Source of the DNA: Nemertoderma westbladi
Lineage: Eukaryota > Xenacoelomorpha > Nemertodermatida > Nemertodermatidae
Direction: 5' to 3'
DNA length: 51,349 bases
Assembly (NCBI GenBank): GCA_032718475.1
Contig: JAUCBJ010008390.1
Location: 1 to 51,349 of the forward strand
This document shows positions 10,260 to 17,449 of the stretch, piece after piece. Every line of letters begins with the position of its first letter. The stretch's first letter is position 1. The notes under the pieces were generated by a model. The model saw only the letters and a program-made list of their open reading frames with translations. It did no database searches and had not been told where the DNA came from. A program made the translations under genes and the position numbers.

Positions 10260-13200
10260 GTGTTGCGTGCCCCCTCCTCCCGAGGGGGCGCCGGATCAAC
10301 TAATTCGGCAACTCTAATTGCGTCACAGCCCCCCTCCTCCCGAGGGGGCACCGGTTCGATTAATTCGGCAACTCTAATTGCGTCACAGCCCTCCTCCCCC
10401 CGAGGGGGTACCGGTTCGATTAATTCGGCAACTCTAATTGCGTCACAGCCCCCCTCCTCCCGAGGGGGCACCGGTTCGATTAATTCGGCAACTCTAAATG
10501 CGTCACAGCCCCCCTCCTCCCGAGGGGGCACTGGTTCGATTAATTCGGCAACTCTAATTGCGTCACAGCCCCCCTCCTCCCGAGGGGGCACCAGTTCGAT
10601 TAATTCAGCAACTCTAATTGCGTCACAGCCCCCCTCCTCCCGAGGGGGCACCAGTTCGATTAATTCAGCAACTCTAATTGCGTCACAGCCCCCCTCCTCC
10701 CGAGGGGGCACCGGTTCGATTAATTCGGCAACTCTAATTGCGTCACAGCCCCCCTCCTCCCGAGGGGGCACTGGTTCGATTAATTCGGCAACTCTAATTG
10801 CGTCACAGCCCCCCTCCTCCCGAGGGGGTACCGGTTCGATTAATTCAGCAACTCTAATTGCGTCACAGCCCCCCTCCTCCCGAGGGTACACCTCACAGCC
10901 CCCCTCCCCCCGAGGGGGCACCGGTTTGATTAATTCAGCAACTCTAATTGCGTCACAGCCCCCCTCCTCCCGAGGGGGTACTGGTTCGATTAATTCGGCA
11001 ACTCAAATTGCGTCACAGCCCCCCTCCTCCCGAGGGGGTACCGGTTCGATTAATTCGGCAACTCTAATTGCGTCACAGCCCCCCTCCTCCCGAGGGGGTA
11101 CCGGTTCGATTAATTCGGCAACTCTAATTGCGTCACAGCCCCCCTACTCCCGAGGGGGCACCGGTTCGATTAATTCGGCAACTCTAATTGCGTCACAGCC
11201 CCCCTCCTCCCGAGGGGGCACCAGTTTGATTAATTCGGCAACTCTAATTGCGTCACAGCCCCCCTCCTCCCGAGGGTACACCTCACAGCCCCCCTCCTCC
11301 CGAGGGGGCACCGGTTTGATTAATTCAGCAACTCTAATTGCGTCACAGCCCCCCTCCTCCCGAGGGGGCACCAGTTCGATTAATTCAGCAACTCTAATTG
11401 CGTCACAGCCCCCCTCCTCCCGAGGGGGCACCAGTTCGATTAATTCAGCAACTCTAATTGCGTCACAGCCCCCCTCCTCCCGAGGGGGCACCGGTTCGAT
11501 TAATTCGGCAACTCTAATTGCGTCACAGCCCCCCTCCTCCCGAGGGGGCACTGGTTCGATTAATTCGGCAACTCTAATTGCGTCACAGCCCCCCTCCTCC
11601 CGAGGGGGTACCGGTTCGATTAATTCAGCAACTCTAATTGCGTCACAGCCCCCCTCCTCCCGAGGGTACACCTCACAGCCCCCCTCCCCCCGAGGGGGCA
11701 CCGGTTTGATTAATTCAGCAACTCTATTTGCGTCACAGCCCCCCTCCTCCCGAGGGGGTACTGGTTCGATTAATTCGGCAACTCAAATTGCGTCACAGCC
11801 CCCCTCCTCCCGAGGGGGTACCGGTTCGATTAATTCGGCAACTCTAATTGCGTCACAGCCCCCCTCCTCCCGAGGGGGTACCGGTTCGATTAATTCGGCA
11901 ACTCTAATTGCGTCACAGCCCCCCTACTCCCGAGGGGGCACCGGTTCGATTAATTCGGCAACTCTAATTGCGTCACAGCCCCCCTCCTCCCGAGGGGGCA
12001 CCAGTTTGATTAATTCGGCAACTCTAATTGCGTCACAGCCCCCCTCCTCCCGAGGGTACACCTCACAGCCCCCCTCCTCCCGAGGGGGCACCGGTTTGAT
12101 TAATTCAGCAACTCTAATTGCGTCACAGCCCCCCTCCTCCCGAGGGGGTACCGGTTCGATTAATTCGGCAACTCTAATTGCGTCACAGCCCCCCTCCTCC
12201 CGAGGGGGTACCGGTTCGATTAATTCAGCAACTCTAATTGCGTCACAGCCCCCCTCCTCCCGAGGGGGCACCGGTTCGATTAATTCGGCAACTCTAATTG
12301 CGTCACAGCCCCCCTCCTCCCGAGGGGGCACCGGTTCGATTAATTCAGCAACTCTAATTGCGTCACAGCCCCCCTACTCCCGAGGGGGTACCGGTTCGAT
12401 TAATTCGGCAACTCTAATTGCGTCACAGCCCCCCTCCTCTCGAGGGGGCCCTGGTTCGATTAATTCGGCAACTCTAATTGCGTCACAGCCCCCCTACTCC
12501 CGAGGGGGTACCGGTTCGATTAATTCGGCAACTCTAATTGCGTCACAGCCCCCCTCCTCTCGAGGGGGCACCGGTTCGATTAATTCGGCAACTCTAATTG
12601 CGTCACAGCCCCCCTCCTCTCGAGGGGGCACCGGTTTGACTAATTCAGCAACTCTAATTGCGTCACAGTCCCCCTCCTCCCGAGGGTTCACCTCACAGCC
12701 CCCCTCCCCCCGAGGGGGCACCGGTTTGATTAATTCAGCAACTCTGATTGCGTCACATCCCCCCTCCTCCCAAGGGGGCACCGGTTCGATTAATTCAGCA
12801 ACTCTAATTGCGTCACAGCCCCCCTCCTCCCGAGGGGGCACCGGTTCGATTAATTCGGCAACTCTAATTGCGTCACAGCCCCCCTCCTCCCGAGGGGGCA
12901 CCGGTTCGATTAATTCAGCAACTCTAATTGCGTCACAGCCCCCCTACTCCCGAGGGGGTACCGGTTCGATTAATTCGGCAACTCTAATTGCGTCACAGCC
13001 CCCCTCCTCTCGAGGGGGCCCTGGTTCGATTAATTCGGCAACACTAATTGCGTCACAGTCCCCCTCCCCCCGAGGGTGCACCTCACAGCCCCCCTCCCCC
13101 CGAGGGGGCACCGGTTTGATTAATTCAGCAACTCTGATTGCGTCACAGCCCCCCTCCTCCCGAGGGGGCACCGGTTCGATTAATTCAGCAACTCTAATTG

Positions 13201-15041
13201 CGTCACAGCCCCCCTCCTCCCGAGGGGGTACCGGTTCGATTAATTTGGCAACTCTAATTGCGTCACAGCCCCCCTTCTCCCGAGGGGGCCCTGGTTCGAT
13301 TAATTCAGCAACACTAATTGCGTCACAGTCCCCCTCCTCCCGAGGGGGCACCGGTTTGATTAATTCAGCAACTCTGATTGCGTCACAGCCCCCCTCCTCC
13401 CGAGGGGGCACCGGTTCGATTAATTCAGCAACACTAATTGCATCACAGTCCCCCTCCTCCCGAGGGTGCTCCTCACAACCCTCATCCCCCCGAGGGGGCA
13501 CCGGTTTGATTAATTCAGCAACACTAATTGCGTCACAGTCCCCCTCCTCCCGAGGGTGCTCCTCACAGCCCCCCTCCCCCCGAGGGGGCCCTGGTTCGAT
13601 TAATTCAGCAACACTAATTGCGTCACAGCCCCCCTCCTCCCGAGGGGGCACCGGTTCGATTAATTCAGCAACTCTAACTGTGTCACAGCCCCCCTCCTCC
13701 CGAGGGGGCCCTGGTTCGATTAATTCAGCAACACTAATTGCGTCACAGTCCCCCTCCCCCCGAGGGTGCACCTCACAGCCCCCCTCCCCCCGAGGGGGCA
13801 CCGGTTTGATTAATTCATCAACTCTGATTGCGTCACAGCCCCCCTCCTCCCAAGGGGGCACCGGTTCGATTAATTCAGCAACACTAAGCGCGTCACAGTC
13901 CCCCTCCTCACGAGGGGGCACCGGTTCGATTAATTCAGCAACACCAAGTGCGTCACAGCCCGCCTCCCCCCAAGATGGCGTCGGTTCTACTAACCTTCCC
14001 ACTGAGTGGTTGTCGCTACCATTCATTTTAAACAACAATGTCAATGGGCTTCAAGGTAAACACGTTATTTTGTGTGAATTAGTTGTACTATACAATAATG
14101 TGACTGTGGTTACAATACAAGAATCCAAACTGCAGAATGATGTATCAGATGGTAGTATTGAACTGGACAATTTCTATCTCTTTCGGCATGATAGAGACCT
14201 ATCAAAATTTGAGGAGAATGGTGGTGGTGGTCTGGTTACATATGTGAGCAAACTATGGTGTAATACCAGACCCACCATGGTTACCTCCATTTCATCACCT
14301 CATATAGAAGCTTTAGGTGTATTATGTCGTCCAAGATATCTTCCATCACAGTATAGCTGTATCATCATTATCAATATTTACATACGGCCTAAGGCAAATC
14401 GAGCAATTTCGAGAAAAGAACTTCGTAAAATGATGAGCACGATCATGGTTTCGAATCCTAGGGGCTTTTTAATTGTGATTGGAGATGTCAACCAGCCGAA
14501 ATTGAACTACTTAGACTCCCTGAATTTAGTGAATATGATTGATGAACCCACTTTCACTTTCACTCGCTCAGAATCTCAGTTGGATGTCGCTTACGTCACT
14601 GCAGCATCCCCTTACAAATGTTTAATAATTGCTCCTATTGGTAACTCAGACCATGGCCATAAGACTATTCTACTTAAGCCTAAAATTGACTGTAGGAACA
14701 TCTATAAACCAAAATCATGTTACAAAAGAATTCAGGTTTTTAGTTCGGACAAAGTTGCTGAAGTGCGACAAGTGTTTCACGAGACAGACTGGAATATTTT
14801 CTATGATGAAACCCAGAGTCTAGATGAAAATGTAGAAACAACTGAAAGCTATATAAAGTATGTAATTGATCGACACTTACCCTTGACAAATATTAAAACC
14901 AGGAAGTTTAATATGCGGCAGCCGATCAAGGGTATTAGGGAACTAATGGAAGAAAAAAGGCTTGCTATTGTGAATAGAGATAATGCCAAGCGAAATGAGT
15001 GCCAGAGAAAGATTAATAAATTAATATTTAACAAACGTTAA
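10260..15041 (+). CDS. LINE ORF: ~60 copies of a 20-residue repeat fused to an AP-type endonuclease
   Basis: A 1593-codon frame. Residues ~1-1240 are repeats of about SQPPSSRGGTGSINSATLIA, low in complexity and rich in Ser, Pro, Gly and Thr. From about residue 1245 the sequence becomes an exonuclease-endonuclease-phosphatase domain of the LINE type. It shows a divergent first motif NNNVNGL, IQESKL (metal-binding Glu), GGGGLVTYVS, IIIINIYIRP, IVIGDVNQP (catalytic Asp/Asn), SQLDVAYV and GNSDHGH (catalytic Asp-His). It ends at TAA 15039-15041, in the same frame as the RT that follows at 15057. EN and RT are normally one ORF2, so this stop is probably a nonsense mutation. Whether the repeat region is translated is inference; its openness over 3.7 kb is observed. 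Confidence 0.7.
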   Translation: MLRAPSSRGGAGSTNSATLIASQPPSSRGGTGSINSATLIASQPSSPRGGTGSINSATLIASQPPSSRGGTGSINSATLNASQPPSSRGGTGSINSATLIASQPPSSRGGTSSINSATLIASQPPSSRGGTSSINSATLIASQPPSSRGGTGSINSATLIASQPPSSRGGTGSINSATLIASQPPSSRGGTGSINSATLIASQPPSSRGYTSQPPSPRGGTGLINSATLIASQPPSSRGGTGSINSATQIASQPPSSRGGTGSINSATLIASQPPSSRGGTGSINSATLIASQPPYSRGGTGSINSATLIASQPPSSRGGTSLINSATLIASQPPSSRGYTSQPPSSRGGTGLINSATLIASQPPSSRGGTSSINSATLIASQPPSSRGGTSSINSATLIASQPPSSRGGTGSINSATLIASQPPSSRGGTGSINSATLIASQPPSSRGGTGSINSATLIASQPPSSRGYTSQPPSPRGGTGLINSATLFASQPPSSRGGTGSINSATQIASQPPSSRGGTGSINSATLIASQPPSSRGGTGSINSATLIASQPPYSRGGTGSINSATLIASQPPSSRGGTSLINSATLIASQPPSSRGYTSQPPSSRGGTGLINSATLIASQPPSSRGGTGSINSATLIASQPPSSRGGTGSINSATLIASQPPSSRGGTGSINSATLIASQPPSSRGGTGSINSATLIASQPPYSRGGTGSINSATLIASQPPSSRGGPGSINSATLIASQPPYSRGGTGSINSATLIASQPPSSRGGTGSINSATLIASQPPSSRGGTGLTNSATLIASQSPSSRGFTSQPPSPRGGTGLINSATLIASHPPSSQGGTGSINSATLIASQPPSSRGGTGSINSATLIASQPPSSRGGTGSINSATLIASQPPYSRGGTGSINSATLIASQPPSSRGGPGSINSATLIASQSPSPRGCTSQPPSPRGGTGLINSATLIASQPPSSRGGTGSINSATLIASQPPSSRGGTGSINLATLIASQPPFSRGGPGSINSATLIASQSPSSRGGTGLINSATLIASQPPSSRGGTGSINSATLIASQSPSSRGCSSQPSSPRGGTGLINSATLIASQSPSSRGCSSQPPSPRGGPGSINSATLIASQPPSSRGGTGSINSATLTVSQPPSSRGGPGSINSATLIASQSPSPRGCTSQPPSPRGGTGLINSSTLIASQPPSSQGGTGSINSATLSASQSPSSRGGTGSINSATPSASQPASPQDGVGSTNLPTEWLSLPFILNNNVNGLQGKHVILCELVVLYNNVTVVTIQESKLQNDVSDGSIELDNFYLFRHDRDLSKFEENGGGGLVTYVSKLWCNTRPTMVTSISSPHIEALGVLCRPRYLPSQYSCIIIINIYIRPKANRAISRKELRKMMSTIMVSNPRGFLIVIGDVNQPKLNYLDSLNLVNMIDEPTFTFTRSESQLDVAYVTAASPYKCLIIAPIGNSDHGHKTILLKPKIDCRNIYKPKSCYKRIQVFSSDKVAEVRQVFHETDWNIFYDETQSLDENVETTESYIKYVIDRHLPLTNIKTRKFNMRQPIKGIRELMEEKRLAIVNRDNAKRNECQRKINKLIFNKR
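10263..13980 (+). repeat. 60-bp minisatellite (~60 units) inside a LINE ORF, with higher-order structure
   Basis: Units of 60 bp, with occasional 36-bp partial units, are all multiples of three and keep one frame open. Each unit holds a perfect hairpin CCCCCTC-CTCCC-GAGGGGG (7-bp stem). Base variants at TTCGG/TTCAG, ACCGG/ACTGG/ACCAG and CTCC/CTAC/CCCC positions mark unit types. Block 10561-11340 is followed directly by a copy, 11341-12120, that differs at about one base (a Leu-Ile to Leu-Phe change in the translation). Units become more diverged toward the endonuclease side (after ~13250). The complementary strand is also open in long stretches, a by-product of the 60-bp period. Confidence 0.95.
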
Positions 15042-15056
15042 TCAGATTTTAGCAGT

Positions 15057-16688
15057 ATGTCAAAAGATCAAATATATAAGCTATCAAGCAACTGCCTCAA
15101 GAACAAACATAAAATTCATACATTTGATGCGAAAGAAGTTGAGAGTCTAAATGAGTTCTTTACTAGGTTTAATGAAGACGTGGACAAAGATGAACCAACG
15201 TACAAAGGAGTTAGCTATGAGAATAATGTGAAAGTCATTGAGCCTCTTGAAGTTGAACATCAAATCCGTAAATTGAAATCAAATACTGCCCAAGGAAGTA
15301 GCATTATATCATCAACTTGCTATAAAACATTCGCTAGGGAACTTTCAATACCATATGCCTCCCTTTTTAATGGCAGCTTTCAACTCCAAAAATATCCTCA
15401 AAATTGGAACTCTGCGCTAACATCTGCTTTACCCAAAAGACACAACTCATCTATCTCAGATAAAACGAGTTTCAGGCCTGTATGTGTTACTCCACTAAGC
15501 TCAAGGATCCTCGACAGGATTGCACTAGGAATTTTCCGTACTGCAACAGTAGATAGCGATGACATCTTCCAATTTGCGTACAAAAAGGATTATTCAACTG
15601 CGGATGCAGTGCTTTATTTATTACACCAAATTACGGGAGCACTAGACAAAAGGCACACAATCGTAAAATGCCTATTCATAGATTACTCCTCTGCTTTTAA
15701 TACTGTACTGCAGAACAGATTCTTGAACAAACTGTTAGACGAACTGCCTACAGATATGCGCTGGTTGGTGACTTGGTTACAGTCTTATATGAGTAACTTC
15801 TCTCAATGCGTTAAATCTGGTAGAATTATATCTCCTACAATAACTCTAAAAGTTGGATTTCCTCAAGGTGGTCCTCTAAGCGGTCCATTGTTTACGAAAG
15901 ATACAGATGAAATTAGAGAAGAAGATGGTTCCCTTGCCAAGTATTCTGACGATTCTCGTTGCTTGTACTCTATTAGTTGTTCAAAAGATAATGATAAATA
16001 TGAGCTAAGTATTAAGAAAATTGTAGATTTGTCATTAAAGAAAAACTTGAAGCTGAACACAAAGAAGTCTGAGGAACTGTGCTTCATTCCAATAAATTTC
16101 AAAGACTCTAAAATCGTAGATATTGCAAAGGAAAGGATTACAATTGGGGGTAATGTCGTACCACGACCAGCTGTGGTGAAACATCTGGGAGTGTGGATAT
16201 CAGATAATATGTCATGGAAAATCCATGTCTCTAACTTAATAAAAAAAGTTAACTACATAGTCCGCCAGTTCAGCTTCTTCATTCGGTTTGCGAGTAAAAA
16301 GACTAAAATATTTCTATTCCAAACGTACATTGCACCACACTATTTGTACTGTTCTGTGGCTTGGGTCCCTCTTACACCATCCAGTCTAAGAAAGAAGCTG
16401 CGTAAACCAATATCACTGTACGCAAGGCACTCTAAGATAGATAAACATGTGTACTTAAAATATATTAATGACGCATTCTCCACTCAATTTGTCAACATGG
16501 TTAACAAGATTATGGCCACACCCCGACACCCCTTACATGATTTTATCATGGCCTCCAAGTCAACGTCCACCTCAACTCGCAGCAAATACACAATGCCAAA
16601 CGTTCGTACGAAATTATTTCAGAACTCATTTGCACCTATGGCCATACGATACCTTATTAGTAATGAGATGCCGTTATTTTTCGACTGA
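15057..16688 (+). CDS. LINE reverse transcriptase (CR1/L2/Rex1-like)
   Basis: A 543-codon frame starting at ATG 15057, 15 nt after the endonuclease ORF stop and in the same frame. RT motifs seen: SFRPVCVTPLSSRILDRI, FAYKKDYSTADAVLYLLHQI, CLFIDYSSAFNTV, the GFPQGGPLSGPLF turn, LAKYSDDSRCLYS (catalytic box with S-D-D, as in Rex1/L2-type enzymes), LKLNTKKSEELCF and VVKHLGVWISDNMSW. A C-terminal region of ~180 residues follows. The frame is undamaged to its stop. With 10080-15041 it would form one ORF of about 2200 codons with two in-frame stops. It has no Zn-knuckle. The clade assignment is from motif style only. Confidence 0.8.
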   Translation: MSKDQIYKLSSNCLKNKHKIHTFDAKEVESLNEFFTRFNEDVDKDEPTYKGVSYENNVKVIEPLEVEHQIRKLKSNTAQGSSIISSTCYKTFARELSIPYASLFNGSFQLQKYPQNWNSALTSALPKRHNSSISDKTSFRPVCVTPLSSRILDRIALGIFRTATVDSDDIFQFAYKKDYSTADAVLYLLHQITGALDKRHTIVKCLFIDYSSAFNTVLQNRFLNKLLDELPTDMRWLVTWLQSYMSNFSQCVKSGRIISPTITLKVGFPQGGPLSGPLFTKDTDEIREEDGSLAKYSDDSRCLYSISCSKDNDKYELSIKKIVDLSLKKNLKLNTKKSEELCFIPINFKDSKIVDIAKERITIGGNVVPRPAVVKHLGVWISDNMSWKIHVSNLIKKVNYIVRQFSFFIRFASKKTKIFLFQTYIAPHYLYCSVAWVPLTPSSLRKKLRKPISLYARHSKIDKHVYLKYINDAFSTQFVNMVNKIMATPRHPLHDFIMASKSTSTSTRSKYTMPNVRTKLFQNSFAPMAIRYLISNEMPLFFD

Positions 16689-16923
16689 GTTAATGTCCAA
16701 TGTTTATTATTTAATTTCTTATATCATCTATACTTAATGTAATTTTATTTAATTTGTCAAAGACTTTATACTTATTACTTACTTACTTATTTAGCATGTT
16801 TTAATGATGCATTTGGTTTTACTATTCCCATTTACATTTTATCTATGTACAGGAATTAAAACAATATAATATAATATGGATATCAGTGGCGGTGCTGAAA
16901 ATATTACAGATTAATTATTATAG
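16689..16923 (+). other. 3' untranslated part of the repeat-bearing LINE
   Basis: An AT-rich stretch from the RT stop to the insertion boundary. It contains AATTAAAACAATATAATATA near 16855-16875 and ends next to the AT-rich direct repeat ATTAATTATTAT (16910-16921) shared with 7791-7802. No other gene is seen. Confidence 0.5.
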
Positions 16924-17321
16924 ATTAATGCAGTAGGATAATTCAAAGTTGGCCATCGCGAAAATTGAGAATTATCATCACTTGCGCCAAATAGTAGGTT
17001 CTGTCCATGTGCCTGTGGCACTAGTTCCCTTGATCCAAAAATTAAAATTTTGGTATCAAACTAAGTTTGGACCCATTTGATGACATTTGATGCATGCAGG
17101 AAGTTCTTTCTTGGGTCATTGATCTTTCATGAATGTGTTATATTGTTATAAATTAAATTGTGGTGCATCGCGAAGGCTCAAAAATTCAACCCCCTTGGGA
17201 TCCGTCAAGATATCGATGAAATTTAGAGAAATTTTTTTGCCTTAATTTTTGACCATTTGGCAACTTTTGCGCACCGGTAGAACAACGAAATCGAAAAAAA
17301 GTAAAAAAACGCACCGCCCTA

Positions 17322-17449
17322 CTGGCTATGCTTCGAATGGTAGATCTACAACTACAACATACTGCTGTAGTGACATTGGAAATGCCTAGGCCTGTAGGCA
17401 TACTGGCATAATCAGAAAATTTATAATTATTCCTGTATCCAGTAGCGTA
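17322..17449 (+). promoter_or_regulatory. short upstream region of the ZDHHC17-like gene
   Basis: Only ~130 bp separate the foldback element's outer end from the start codon. They contain a small stem ATGCCTA…TAGGCAT (17382-17401) and an AT-rich ATTTATAATTATT tract at about 17419-17431. Any proximal promoter or 5' UTR must therefore overlap or use transposon sequence, unless an upstream exon exists. An AG (CCTGTATCCAG) 7 bp before the ATG could also be a splice acceptor. Confidence 0.35.

Larger units (their letters stand above)
6760..17320. mobile_element. foldback DNA transposon with ~0.7-kb inverted arms (Mutator-like?), split by LINE insertion
   Basis: The left arm 6760-~7455 is the reverse complement of a right arm now in two parts. 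The inner part is ~7475-7796 and the outer part 16924-17320. The ends are AGGGTGGTGCG and CGCACCGCCCT. Flanking direct repeats ACTGGCTATT (6750-6759) and ACTGGCTATG (17321-17330) match at 9 of 10 positions. Long inverted arms with a 9-10-bp duplication suggest a Mutator-like foldback. A TA duplication (Tc1-type) cannot be excluded, because TA also occurs at both edges. Without the insert the element is about 1.4 kb and almost wholly palindromic. It encodes no transposase. Confidence 0.7.

Noticed and set aside
10214-14044. Long minus-strand ORFs (135-366 codons) with PPREEGGCDAIRVAELIEPV-type repeats
   Set aside because: They lie antisense to the 60-bp array and exist because the unit length is a multiple of three and one antisense frame lacks stops. 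They stop at unit-type changes and lead into no domain.
6759-17321. TA target duplication (Tc1/mariner) for the foldback element
   Set aside because: TA does occur at both edges, but the 9-of-10 match ACTGGCTAT(T/G) just outside is far less likely by chance. Kept as the weaker alternative.
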